Below are positions 7,600 through 16,311 of a DNA stretch of 64,000 bases, piece by piece. Origin of the DNA: Peptococcaceae bacterium BRH_c8a (GTDB lineage: Bacteria > Bacillota > Desulfotomaculia > Desulfotomaculales > Desulfallaceae); contig LADP01000042.1 in assembly GCA_000961575.1 (NCBI GenBank), positions 124,001-188,000 of the forward strand. Reading direction: 5' to 3'. Below the pieces are notes generated by a model. The model saw nothing but the letters and a program-made list of their open reading frames with translations. It ran no database searches and had not been told where the DNA came from. Positions within the stretch are counted from its first letter, which is position 1. The number at the start of each line of letters is the position of its first letter. The translations under genes and the position numbers were made by a program.

Positions 7600-7790
7600 T
7601 CATTTGCAGACAGACCATCTTGCGTCAGCAGCCACAATATGTTCATCCAGCGGCATGGTGGCCAATATTTCGGCCTTTCTATAGCCTTCATCCCGGGCCG
7701 CCTTCGTCCCCGGGGTGGCTGCGCAGTAAAGTGCCCAATAAATCTGGACGGGGTGTCTCGTAGCAATTCTTCATGCGGCCTGGTCCGTTC
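7600..7790 (-). pseudogene. Possible 3' fragment of a decayed gene
   Basis: On the minus strand one frame reads as a natural C-terminus (DEGYRKAEILATMPLDEHIV, stop at 7600-7602). Upstream the coding-like signal moves between frames, and no start with a ribosome site is visible. This suggests a remnant rather than a live gene. I do not recognise the family. Confidence 0.3.
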
Positions 7791-7964
7791 ACTGGCGGCC
7801 AGGTCTGGGCACCGCTCAGGTTTTCCACCAGGTCTTCCAGAGTTATCAGAACCCCGGTTCGGCTTTAACATACTTGATGAAGAGAAAAGTTCCACCTAAC
7901 AACGATGGGAATATAAGTTTTATTTTAATTTGTAAATTATTGCATATAACCCAAAAAGTAAACT

Positions 7965-7987
7965 ACCGGGCAATGCCCGGTTTTTTT
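7965..7987 (+). terminator. Rho-independent terminator
   Basis: ACCGGGC-AAT-GCCCGGT is followed by seven Ts, immediately upstream of the conjugation operon. Confidence 0.85.
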
Positions 7988-8035
7988 ACTTTTAGCCCTT
8001 TTAAGGCTTCTAAAAAAATCAAAGGAGCTGTTTAA

Positions 8036-8272
8036 ATGCAAAAAAATCCAGGCATAGCGGCGGTTTTGAGTTTCTTAATTATTGGCCTGGGCCAGGTGTA
8101 CAACGGCCAGATTAGTAAAGGATTGCTGTTTTTTGGCGGCGCAATCGTAAGCGGATTTTTGACTATGATCATAATCGGTTTTATATTACTTCCTGTGATA
8201 TGGCTCTATGGTATTTATGACGCCTATAAGACCGCAAATAACTTGAACGAACAGTCCAGGCGGGTGGTGTGA
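8036..8272 (+). CDS. TM2-domain-like small membrane protein
   Basis: The 78-residue protein has two hydrophobic helices (about 6-28 and 34-62). The motif GLGQVYNGQISKGL, and later YGIYDAYKTAN, are typical of TM2/YozV-like small membrane proteins. The ribosome site is AAAGGAG. It opens the long T4SS operon just after a terminator. The role is unknown; it may be a membrane accessory of the secretion channel, and nothing catalytic is visible. Confidence 0.7.
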   Translation: MQKNPGIAAVLSFLIIGLGQVYNGQISKGLLFFGGAIVSGFLTMIIIGFILLPVIWLYGIYDAYKTANNLNEQSRRVV

Positions 8273-8279
8273 TGTGATA

Positions 8280-8633
8280 ATGGATGCCTTAAATGTATTA
8301 CGGGAGTTTACCGAAAAGAATCCGGCGCCATGGCGGGTTTGTTTATGGACCATCCCCGAAGACGGCAGCGATCCTCAGCAAAAAACAGCTGGTTATTACA
8401 GCATCCTGGCAACAGTAGCCTATTTTCCAGACCAGGATCACGGGATGATGGTGTTGCACCGAGGTGCCGAGGGGGAGTTATCGATAAACCCAAATGGAAT
8501 TACTAGTCTACCCTTTGAAATTCCCGGAGGTATATGCATACCCTACCAGGGCTTTATCGCTAACACTTCAGGCTTCATTAAAGAAACAATGATTACGATA
8601 ACTAAAGAATCAGTAGAGGATGATAGGCCATGA
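8280..8633 (+). CDS. Hypothetical soluble protein in T4SS operon
   Basis: About 117 residues, with no signal peptide or membrane segment. I choose ATG 8280 (GGTGGTG upstream) over the GTG two codons before it. The stop overlaps the next gene by ATGA-type coupling (8630-8633), so it belongs to the conjugation operon. The sequence (for example PAPWRVCLWTIPEDGSDP) matches no family I know. Confidence 0.65.
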   Translation: MDALNVLREFTEKNPAPWRVCLWTIPEDGSDPQQKTAGYYSILATVAYFPDQDHGMMVLHRGAEGELSINPNGITSLPFEIPGGICIPYQGFIANTSGFIKETMITITKESVEDDRP

Positions 8634-8983
8634 AAAAGGTCATCGTATTGGCGCTACTGGTTATTGTAGTAACCGCTGTTCCGGCCCTTGCGGTGGCAGA
8701 GGTAAGTGAAATTCAACCGATAAGCCCTGACGAGCTAATGGCCAAGGTTAATAGCTTGGCTACTGACATACATGATGCAGGAAAACCGTACATTAGGTTA
8801 CTTGGCGTCGCCGCTGTGGCTATGGCCGGTGTGCTGCTCATATTTAACCTGTTCACAAGACGTAACGCCATCGGCAACACCGTCAGCGTAATGGTACTTG
8901 TCCTTGTCGGACTAATGCTATACTTAAACGCTGATAAAATAGTCGGAATTTACCTTTGGATGTGTGACTATTTAGGAAAATAG
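8630..8983 (+). CDS. Small membrane protein with signal peptide, possible conjugative pilin-like subunit
   Basis: A signal peptide ending near ALAVAEV (about residue 23) is followed by a short hydrophilic region and two hydrophobic helices (about 60-78 and 86-108). Size and topology match VirB2/TrbC-type subunits. It directly precedes a second VirB2-like gene and overlaps its upstream neighbour by four bases. The VirB2-like role is inferred from topology and gene order, not from conserved residues. Confidence 0.6.
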   Translation: MKKVIVLALLVIVVTAVPALAVAEVSEIQPISPDELMAKVNSLATDIHDAGKPYIRLLGVAAVAMAGVLLIFNLFTRRNAIGNTVSVMVLVLVGLMLYLNADKIVGIYLWMCDYLGK

Positions 8984-9000
8984 GGAGGTTGGCTAATAAA

Positions 9001-9354
9001 ATGCTTAACAAGATTAAAAAAATCCTGGGCAGGACGGTAGTCACTGTAACAATGTGGTGCATCATGGCGCAGGCGGTGTTTGCTGACACGACATCAATTT
9101 CCGAGAAAACAGCAGATGACGTTTCCGGTAGCATTATCGGATTAGTCTCTTCCATTACTAAACCACTCGGCGCCGTAGTGATCTTTTGCGCTATCCTAAT
9201 TTGCGGATTTAAAATCGTTGCTACCGCAAATCAACCGCGTGAACGTGCCGAAGCACTCGGTGCTATGCCCTACATTCTTGGCGGCGGATTACTTATCGGT
9301 GGTGCACTTTTAGTGGCTGGTTTTGTGATGGGCATGTGGGATAACGTTCAATAA
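9001..9354 (+). CDS. VirB2/TrbC-like T4SS subunit
   Basis: A basic N-terminus and signal-like helix end at AVFADT. Two long hydrophobic helices follow, separated by a charged loop (ATANQPRERAEALG), as in Gram-positive TrbC/VirB2 homologues. I take ATG 9001 as start because the in-frame TTG at 8989 directly abuts the GGGAGG site. It lies two genes upstream of VirB4, with the VirB3-like PrgI gene in between. The product probably forms the extracellular pilus or channel of the mating apparatus. Confidence 0.75.
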   Translation: MLNKIKKILGRTVVTVTMWCIMAQAVFADTTSISEKTADDVSGSIIGLVSSITKPLGAVVIFCAILICGFKIVATANQPRERAEALGAMPYILGGGLLIGGALLVAGFVMGMWDNVQ

Positions 9355-9374
9355 ACTAAAAGTGAGGTACTATA

Positions 9375-9677
9375 ATGAGAGCATTCCCGGTTCCCGTTCA
9401 AATAAACGACGAGGAAAGGATCATGGGGGGGATATTTACCCTGCGACAAACCTTATACCTTTGCATGGGACTAGCCCTTGGTGGGGCTAGTTTTTCTTTT
9501 ACTTTCCTGCCAATACTGATCCGCTTTATCTTTTTTTTACTTATCCTGGGTGTTTGCGTAGTACTTGCTTTTTTTAAAATTTACGCTATGCGGGCCGACC
9601 AGTATCTTGTGTTGTACCTAAAATGGCGGTACAGGGTAAAAAAACACGGTCTAAAAGGGGTGCAGTTAATTGGGTGA
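9375..9677 (+). CDS. prgI: PrgI-family (VirB3-like) T4SS membrane protein
   Basis: The 100-residue protein starts with the PrgI-family pattern VPVQINDEERIMGG. It has two adjacent membrane helices (about 22-60), then a basic cytoplasmic tail (LKWRYRVKKHG). PrgI proteins are the Gram-positive counterpart of VirB3 and dock VirB4 at the membrane. It overlaps the next gene by eight bases. Confidence 0.88.
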   Translation: MRAFPVPVQINDEERIMGGIFTLRQTLYLCMGLALGGASFSFTFLPILIRFIFFLLILGVCVVLAFFKIYAMRADQYLVLYLKWRYRVKKHGLKGVQLIG

Positions 9678-10416
9678 ACTAATTATGTGGCTCTTTTTAA
9701 TGCTTTCATTGCTAGTGGCTATCGGCATCCCCATCGTGCTAAAAATGCAAAAAGAAAAGCAAACCGCAATAAACGATAAAGAGATTCCACAGAACCACGG
9801 CAAGGGTCAGACCCAGGGCCTAAAAGAACTGTGGGGCATAAAGGACATAAAAAAAGGTGTTATCATTCTCAATAATAACAAATACTGCATGGTGTCAAGA
9901 CTGGCTGCCGCAGATTTTTTCCTGCTTGGCGAGGGCGAACAGACTATGGTGGAAGATTCGCTGGCTGCTGTGCTGATGGGCCTCACATACGACATTCAAA
10001 CCCTGGTCACAGCCGAAGCGGTTGACGTGAGAAAGGCGGTTATGGACGTCAGAAACGGCCTCAGTGAGCTACATCCAGCAGTGCGGGATTATGCCAATAG
10101 CTACGCAACCGAACTAAACCGCCTGACTAATGAACGGAAGGTAGCGGTTAGAAACGCCTACGCCATCATTGCGTTCGAAACCGATATGGGGCTAGAGTAC
10201 GCACGAAGCGAACTATATGCCCGGGCCTCGTACCTGACCGAAGGCTTGCGTTCGGCAAAGATTAACTGTGAACTACTGGACACCCCGGCCCTGGCCGACC
10301 TGCTCTATCACCTACTTAATCGGGGTAAGCTGTTTAGGCCTTCTGAGGCGGACGGTGCTGGTATCATGAACGAATATCATGTAGCAGAAAGGCAGGTTAT
10401 CGAAGTTGCGATTTAA
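9670..10416 (+). CDS. VirB4-associated N-terminal-domain protein (TraC-like)
   Basis: An N-terminal membrane helix (about 6-25) is followed by a soluble domain of about 200 residues. The domain resembles the N-terminal region normally fused to VirB4/TraC ATPases (KELWGIKDIKKGVIILNNNK, then FFLLGEGEQ). The stop lies inside the VirB4 start region (11-base overlap). The two probably work as a split VirB4. No nucleotide-binding motif is present. Confidence 0.7.
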   Translation: MGELIMWLFLMLSLLVAIGIPIVLKMQKEKQTAINDKEIPQNHGKGQTQGLKELWGIKDIKKGVIILNNNKYCMVSRLAAADFFLLGEGEQTMVEDSLAAVLMGLTYDIQTLVTAEAVDVRKAVMDVRNGLSELHPAVRDYANSYATELNRLTNERKVAVRNAYAIIAFETDMGLEYARSELYARASYLTEGLRSAKINCELLDTPALADLLYHLLNRGKLFRPSEADGAGIMNEYHVAERQVIEVAI

Positions 10417-12241
10417 TTTATATCAAAAAAAAACCGACCCAAAAAAAACAGAACAACCTGACGATATCAACATATTCGAGCGCAACAAGTTGAACGTCAA
10501 AGATCTGTTCAGTTCGGACGCGCTGGTAGAATACGATGACCGCCTGAGCTTGGGTGGTAAGTGGTGCCGGATATATGCTATCCAGGGACTGCCCCGGAAG
10601 TTAACCATCGGATTTTTGGATGAGATATTCTACCGAGCTGGTGATGTAGACTTAAGCGTCCATATGTCACCGGCACCTGACAAAGAAGTTATGCGATCGC
10701 TGATAACTATAGAGACCAAATACCGATCACAGTATATGTTGGACATGAAATCCGATAACATCTCTCGCCTACCCGAACTTGAAGCGGCCATCGCAGATTA
10801 TAAAAGTATACGTGACCTAATCCAGCTAAACCAGGACAGGCTTTATTTTGTTACCATCTTAATCTCCGTACACGCCAATACCCAAGATGAACTGCACCGG
10901 CGCTGCGAGTCAGTCGAGGTGGTGCTGGCCCGTATGAATATATTGTCCCGTATCCTGGTATTTCGCCAGGTGGACGGCTTAAAGGCGGTTATGCCGACCT
11001 GTAAGATTAAAATTGATGATTACTGGCGCAACTTGACTACCGGCGCGGCGGCCTGCTGCATGCCCGCCAGCGCTACCGCTGTAGGGCACCCGTCGGGAAT
11101 ATTACTTGGCTTTAACACATCCACTCGGTCACCCATTTTTATTGATCGGTTTGCTGGTGAACGATTAATCAGTAATCAGCATTGGTTTATCTCTGGCGAA
11201 TCCGGTTCTGGTAAATCGGTAACCACCCGCCTGGCCACACTTCGTGAGTCCGCTATGGGTGTCCGACATGTGTTCGTGGATCCGGAAAACGAGTACGTCA
11301 AGATGGTCCGTGACATGGGTGGCCAGGTGCTACGGATTGTCCCAGGTTCGTTCTCAGGCATGAACCTGCTGGAAATCGAGCCGAGTATTGAAGAAAACGA
11401 AACCGGCGCGAAAAGGGAAGTGGTCAATATCCAGGACAAAATTTCCGAGGTACAATCCCTGATCGCTGCCGTTATAAAACAACAGACGGGTCAAAGCCTA
11501 GGGTCTCGGGAGATAGCCGCCCTGGAAGAGTGCTTACGTAACGATTACCTGGAACGCGATATCACCACCGACCCCAATAGCCTTTACCAAGACGGGGTCA
11601 AAAAGATGATGCCTACTCTGACATCCCTGCAGGCAAAGGTAGCAGAAAAAAATGATATCCTAGCCGATATCCTAAAGCCTATGCTAAAAGACGGCAGCAT
11701 GGGCATGTTTGATGGCCAAACTACGTTAAAACTATCCGATGCCCCAATGATCAGTTTTGGTTTAAAATCTATCAGCGTGGACTTTACCCGTTTTTTTGCC
11801 ATGTATACGGTGCTCGGTTGGATCTGGCAGAAGTTTGCCCAAAAAGGCGGCCGGGCAGCTAAAAAAAGCGTGCTGGTAGACGAAGCGTGGATGTTTATGC
11901 GCTACCCAGAAGCGGCATTTTACCTAGAAGTGTTGGCCCGGCGTGGTCGTAAACACGGTTGCGGGTTGATAGTGGCCACCCAGCGATTTGAGGAATTTGC
12001 TTCTACCGCGCCTGGCCGCAGCATTATCGAATCGTGTGCAACAGTGCTGACCCTGCGCCAGGAAGAACATGCCGCCGACGCGGCGGTGCAGTATTTCAGG
12101 CTGACCGGCGGCTGCCGGGACTTTCTGACCAATGCAAAACCCGGTATGGGAATATTGAGGTTATCGGGCGCGGTTACTGCGGTGCAGGTGTCACCGGCAC
12201 CGTTTGAGTGGCCCTATGTTGAAACAAACGTAAGTGCCTAA
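10406..12241 (+). CDS. virB4: VirB4-type T4SS ATPase
   Basis: The 611-residue protein has Walker A GESGSGKSVTT (about 263-273) and Walker B SVLVDEAWMF (about 488-497). Further on are the conserved RRGRKHGCGLIVATQRFEEF segment and a Gln-rich sensor. The N-terminal 200 residues belong to the CagE/TrbE/VirB family. It energises assembly of the secretion channel and substrate transfer at the cytoplasmic membrane. It starts at TTG 10406, overlapping its upstream partner. Confidence 0.95.
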   Translation: MRFNLYQKKTDPKKTEQPDDINIFERNKLNVKDLFSSDALVEYDDRLSLGGKWCRIYAIQGLPRKLTIGFLDEIFYRAGDVDLSVHMSPAPDKEVMRSLITIETKYRSQYMLDMKSDNISRLPELEAAIADYKSIRDLIQLNQDRLYFVTILISVHANTQDELHRRCESVEVVLARMNILSRILVFRQVDGLKAVMPTCKIKIDDYWRNLTTGAAACCMPASATAVGHPSGILLGFNTSTRSPIFIDRFAGERLISNQHWFISGESGSGKSVTTRLATLRESAMGVRHVFVDPENEYVKMVRDMGGQVLRIVPGSFSGMNLLEIEPSIEENETGAKREVVNIQDKISEVQSLIAAVIKQQTGQSLGSREIAALEECLRNDYLERDITTDPNSLYQDGVKKMMPTLTSLQAKVAEKNDILADILKPMLKDGSMGMFDGQTTLKLSDAPMISFGLKSISVDFTRFFAMYTVLGWIWQKFAQKGGRAAKKSVLVDEAWMFMRYPEAAFYLEVLARRGRKHGCGLIVATQRFEEFASTAPGRSIIESCATVLTLRQEEHAADAAVQYFRLTGGCRDFLTNAKPGMGILRLSGAVTAVQVSPAPFEWPYVETNVSA

Positions 12242-12258
12242 AAGAAGGGGGTGTACAT

Positions 12259-12480
12259 ATGAACCACAGGGAAGAAGATGGCGCAGCGGTTGTTTATCTT
12301 GCCCAAAACGGTGAGTTAGATCTGGACGGCGAAAGCCCACCGGAATTGATAGCACCGTTTATACGGTTCATCCTGGGGTTCTCTTTCGGGCTTGCACTGG
12401 GCCTGGCCAAGGCTCTTTTAATTATGCTGTGGCAGATCGGTTGTATACTATGTATCGCCGCCCGGAGGGGAAAACCATGA
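12259..12480 (+). CDS. Small T4SS membrane protein
   Basis: The 73-residue protein has an acidic N-terminus (about 35 residues) and one hydrophobic helix (FILGFSFGLALGLAKALLIM), then a short tail. It has its own AAGGGGGTG site and ends by ATGA overlap with the VirB6-like gene. It is probably a small channel accessory. I recognise no family. Confidence 0.65.
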   Translation: MNHREEDGAAVVYLAQNGELDLDGESPPELIAPFIRFILGFSFGLALGLAKALLIMLWQIGCILCIAARRGKP

Positions 12481-14606
12481 TACGGCTACGGATGTTGATA
12501 TTATTAGTGTTTATGCTGTTATTTGCGATACCGGCTTATGCACAGGTGCCCGAGGCACCACAAAATATCCAGGTAAGCGTACAAAACGATGATATCAAGG
12601 TCAAGTGGTCAGCGGTTAAAGGCGCTGATATGTACGCAATTTACCGGGATAACATTTTCATAACAACTCTCAACGCAACAACATATACCGATACGGGGGT
12701 TGAACTGGCCAAGATCCACACTTATAAGATTAGGGCCAGGAATAGTGACGGCTATTCTCTGGACAGCAGACTAGTTACATACCAGTCTGGCGGCACAGGA
12801 GCAACCAGCCCTGAAAATAACCCGGGCGGCGGTTACGGCGATCCATACGATGAAGAACCAGCCGAAGACGAATCTATCCCTGTGCCGGGCGATGAAGATC
12901 CGGTCGAAAGGGTACCCACCAGTCCGACAAGCGACGAGGGCGGTATGTTCGAGAGGGTAATCGCGACGGTGGTGGATGTTCCAATTAAAGTAATCAAATA
13001 CATCGGCAACGCCGCCGGCATGAAACCCATTGACGAGCTGGTTTTTTTAAACGGATTGTCTGAGGGCGAAAAGAAACTCGCCCCATGGACAGAAAAAGAG
13101 ATCGAGTTTGTTAAACTGTGGTACGCTGCTTTGGCCGGCATTATCATGCCCTTTATGCTGGTGATAATTATAATCACTGGTGTAAAGTTGACCACCGCCG
13201 GGATTAGTCCGGGCTTGCGAGCCGAGGCCATAAACAGCATTTGGCGCTGGTTCGGCGCAGTTGGGATAATACTGGTGGCACCGCTGCTGGTACAGACGCT
13301 CTTAACGCTCGTAAATATTGTTCTGGCCGGCATCCAAAACGCTTTTACTTTAGTATCGCAGGAGATTGGCTTTGAACGCACGGTTGGCGATTGGGCATCT
13401 ATTAATGGCGGCTATTTTGATAGCATTGTCACTGGCTCCGTGTTGGGTACATCCATCGTTAAGGCGATGCTGGTGTTCCTTTTTTTATGGCTTAATATTA
13501 TCTATCTCGTCCGCAAACTCACCGTAACAGTAATGCTCTGTTTCACCCCATTTATGGCAATATTTTGGGCGACTAACAAGAACGTTAACGCGGCCGGGGT
13601 ATGGCTTGGCGAAATTGCATCCAACGCCTTCATGCCAGTCGCCCACGCCCTGGTTCTTTGCCTTGTACTCGGGTTCTGTGACGTTAAAAACGTTTCCGAA
13701 GGAACCTGGTTTGCGATACTGGTATTCATGTACACACTTATGCCAATCGCTGAGGTGCTTCGTAACTCTTTTCAAAGCCTATTTACCCGGGCATCGGGTC
13801 TAAACGAAGCCATGACCGCAAGAAACATCATGGTATCTGCGGTTGGTCTGGGCAGCATTATGTCGCTCGGTCGCGCGGGAGGTGCGTTAATGGGCGCCGG
13901 CTCAGCAGCAGCTGCGGCTGGTATGTCTATCGGCGGCTCATGCGGCGGATTGGCCCCGGTGTCCGTGCCGACAAACGGCACAGTACCAGGTATTGGCGTA
14001 CCGCCAAATATCTACGGAAATTCGGTTGGGCAACCCGGTAACTATGGCTACGATACGACCGAGGGCCAGATGGCAAGCGTACCTTCAACAGACAGGTCAA
14101 CGATGCGTACCATCGGGTTTAGCGCACAGGATGTGCCCAGGGCCCAACCACAGGCGGCATTAACTGCACCTACCCCCTGGGTTGGCTACGCTATGACCGC
14201 GGCAAATGTGGCAACGGGAGCATTCGGCGGGTTGATGCAGGTAGCCTCCGGGGCGGTACCGGGCGGGTATCAGGTATCCAAAACCATGACCAGCGCGGCG
14301 CAGGGTGCAGCCCGGTTTACGGTTGGGGCTAGCACGGTGATGGGCCAGGCACTTCACCAGCGCATGACCGGGCAAAGCAATACCATAGGCCAGGCATTAC
14401 GCCAGGTGACCGGCGTTAAAGAAAACGGTCTTAAAGGCACCTTCATCGCAGCACAGCGGGCCGGTAACGTTGGGATATCAGCCGCCAAGTTTGGTAACCT
14501 ACAACAACTACAACAATACCAACACCAAGGCAAGGAACAGCAGGCTGAGATTATGCAACCAAAACGGGTAATCGGCTTTAGGCCGCCCACAAGAGGTCTA
14601 GAATGA
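12477..14606 (+). CDS. VirB6/TrbL-like channel protein with extracellular fibronectin III domain
   Basis: I place the start at ATG 12477 (GGAGGGG upstream), which gives a clean signal peptide (IRLRMLILLVFMLLFAIPAYA). Residues 25-105 form a fibronectin type III domain (PEAPQNIQVSV, then KVKWSAVKGADMYAIYR). An acidic proline-rich linker follows. At about 225-450 there are six or more membrane helices as in VirB6/TrbL, then a long Gly/Ala/Gln-rich cytoplasmic-type tail. VirB6 proteins form the inner-membrane part of the channel. A secreted FN3 domain on this family is unusual and could contact the recipient cell or the wall. Confidence 0.85.
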   Translation: MIRLRMLILLVFMLLFAIPAYAQVPEAPQNIQVSVQNDDIKVKWSAVKGADMYAIYRDNIFITTLNATTYTDTGVELAKIHTYKIRARNSDGYSLDSRLVTYQSGGTGATSPENNPGGGYGDPYDEEPAEDESIPVPGDEDPVERVPTSPTSDEGGMFERVIATVVDVPIKVIKYIGNAAGMKPIDELVFLNGLSEGEKKLAPWTEKEIEFVKLWYAALAGIIMPFMLVIIIITGVKLTTAGISPGLRAEAINSIWRWFGAVGIILVAPLLVQTLLTLVNIVLAGIQNAFTLVSQEIGFERTVGDWASINGGYFDSIVTGSVLGTSIVKAMLVFLFLWLNIIYLVRKLTVTVMLCFTPFMAIFWATNKNVNAAGVWLGEIASNAFMPVAHALVLCLVLGFCDVKNVSEGTWFAILVFMYTLMPIAEVLRNSFQSLFTRASGLNEAMTARNIMVSAVGLGSIMSLGRAGGALMGAGSAAAAAGMSIGGSCGGLAPVSVPTNGTVPGIGVPPNIYGNSVGQPGNYGYDTTEGQMASVPSTDRSTMRTIGFSAQDVPRAQPQAALTAPTPWVGYAMTAANVATGAFGGLMQVASGAVPGGYQVSKTMTSAAQGAARFTVGASTVMGQALHQRMTGQSNTIGQALRQVTGVKENGLKGTFIAAQRAGNVGISAAKFGNLQQLQQYQHQGKEQQAEIMQPKRVIGFRPPTRGLE

Positions 14607-16294
14607 AAGCTTTCCTCAACATGGCAAAACAGGTCGCAAGGCAAATCGTTAAAAAAATAGTTAAGGCAATTGTTAAAAAGATATTGTTAGCTCTTTCTCC
14701 TGTGGCCATTGGTTTATTGCTGGCCATATTTTTTATAGCGGCATTTTACAGTGCGATGCCCCAGGAGAAAACGTTTACAGGCGTGGAAGCGTCAGAGCAG
14801 GACACCAAAATACGCAAAAAAATCAAGACGGCCGTAAACGTACAGAACGTGGCCGATTATTATATCGTTCCGGGTGAAAAAAGCGAGGGAAGTTGGTACG
14901 AAAGCGGTGGGGCAGAGACGGAGAAAGTTGACTACCTGTTAAAGAACGGCGTTGTTCGGTATATGGATAACAATGGCCGGGATGCAGAGCTGGCCAACAC
15001 CTGGGGCGACGTATTTGCCATATTAATGTACGAAAACGCCCAAAAAAACCGGGCAGCTGAGTACTCACCGAATAAGATTGATAAACTTACAAAGGACCTG
15101 CACCCCTATTTTTACGTCAAGCGTTCAGAGATTATTAGGAAATACCCCGTCGAACAGGAAGACGGCAGCATCAAGATGGAGACGGATGTCAATAATATTT
15201 TCCTCCTGGTCGAGGCCAAGACTATAAGGGGTTGGTACCAGTATAATTACGATTGGAAAACCACGCATTACGATGACGGAGGCATCAAGAAATATGAAGC
15301 GATAAAACAAGTCATGACCCTAGAACCAAAGTGGGAATGGTTTTCTAACTATCTAATTGACTATTATAAATTTAAGCCAGATGAGAAGGCCGCTACACGC
15401 GAACTGGTGGTTAACGCCTCGGAAGCCTTTTCCGGCGAAAAAGAGTGGCTTGACTGGCTCCTGAGTTACCACGGCAATATGACCTGGGCGTCCAACACCA
15501 TGATACCGGGCGAATTAATGAATTTTTTCCAGGAAGCTGAATCTATATACGGTATCCCCTGGTGGTTTTTAGCCGCAGCTGCGTTTAGGGAATCGTCTTT
15601 TAACCCGCTGGCCGAAAACGAATCTAGCGGCTGTTACGGCCTGATGCAGGTATCGCCCTCAAACTGGGCGACACATGCCCCGCAGTTAGGTTTCGATGTT
15701 GCTGCAGATCGAGATAACCCCCGGGCTCAGATCATCGTCGGTACCTATATGCTCAACGAAGCGGGTTTAAAGAGGGTTGATTGGAATGGTGATTGGAAAG
15801 AGCCGACCTTGCCGGTACTTACATTTTACGGTGGTTTCCGTGGGCTGCTGGCTAAAGAGAGGTGCCGCGAGGAATATGCCAGCGATATCTGGGAACTGGC
15901 CGAAAGGTTCCAAAACGTCAAGACTGGCTGGCCGGTACAAGGCGAGATAACCTCTCCGTTTGGCTGGCGTATTATTCTGGGCGTGAGGGATTATCATGAA
16001 GGGATCGACATCGGGGCCGCGACAGGCACCCCTATAACGTCGGTTTCCGGCGGCGTGTTGACCACTGGCTACCAGGCAGACGGGGCCGGCAACTACATCT
16101 ATATCAGGGACGGCTATTACGAATACGCCTACTATCATCTTGCAGACTTTGCCGTTTCCGACGGTGACACAATACAACCGGGCCAGATTATTGGCTATGT
16201 AGGTAGCACCGGCAGATCCTCTGGCCCACATCTGCATTTCGGTGTACGAACCATAGGCGGAAGTTGGATCAACCCGTTAAATATATTGCCCTGA
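14603..16294 (+). CDS. Bifunctional cell-wall hydrolase: lytic transglycosylase plus M23 peptidase (VirB1-like)
   Basis: A strongly basic N-terminal helix (about 3-30) and a membrane anchor (about 31-50) lead to a stalk. At about 310-400 there is a soluble lytic transglycosylase domain with catalytic Glu in FRESSFNP (about 329) and CYGLMQVSPSNWA. At about 445-563 there is a LytM/M23 metallopeptidase domain with HEGIDIG and HLHFGV zinc ligands. Gram-positive T4SSs use such two-domain enzymes to open the peptidoglycan for the channel. It overlaps the VirB6-like gene by ATGA. Confidence 0.93.
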   Translation: MKAFLNMAKQVARQIVKKIVKAIVKKILLALSPVAIGLLLAIFFIAAFYSAMPQEKTFTGVEASEQDTKIRKKIKTAVNVQNVADYYIVPGEKSEGSWYESGGAETEKVDYLLKNGVVRYMDNNGRDAELANTWGDVFAILMYENAQKNRAAEYSPNKIDKLTKDLHPYFYVKRSEIIRKYPVEQEDGSIKMETDVNNIFLLVEAKTIRGWYQYNYDWKTTHYDDGGIKKYEAIKQVMTLEPKWEWFSNYLIDYYKFKPDEKAATRELVVNASEAFSGEKEWLDWLLSYHGNMTWASNTMIPGELMNFFQEAESIYGIPWWFLAAAAFRESSFNPLAENESSGCYGLMQVSPSNWATHAPQLGFDVAADRDNPRAQIIVGTYMLNEAGLKRVDWNGDWKEPTLPVLTFYGGFRGLLAKERCREEYASDIWELAERFQNVKTGWPVQGEITSPFGWRIILGVRDYHEGIDIGAATGTPITSVSGGVLTTGYQADGAGNYIYIRDGYYEYAYYHLADFAVSDGDTIQPGQIIGYVGSTGRSSGPHLHFGVRTIGGSWINPLNILP

Positions 16295-16311
16295 AAAGGA
16301 GTAAAAATCTA

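Noticed and set aside
7552-7899. Two long opposing frames after the AbrB gene
   Set aside because: The + strand frame reads through the terminator, and the minus frame is rich in Arg/Pro without family features. Only the short minus fragment at 7600-7790 looks like a possible gene relic.
12833-13381. Minus-strand frame of 182 codons
   Set aside because: It lies antisense within the well-supported VirB6-like gene and has low-complexity Ser/Thr composition.
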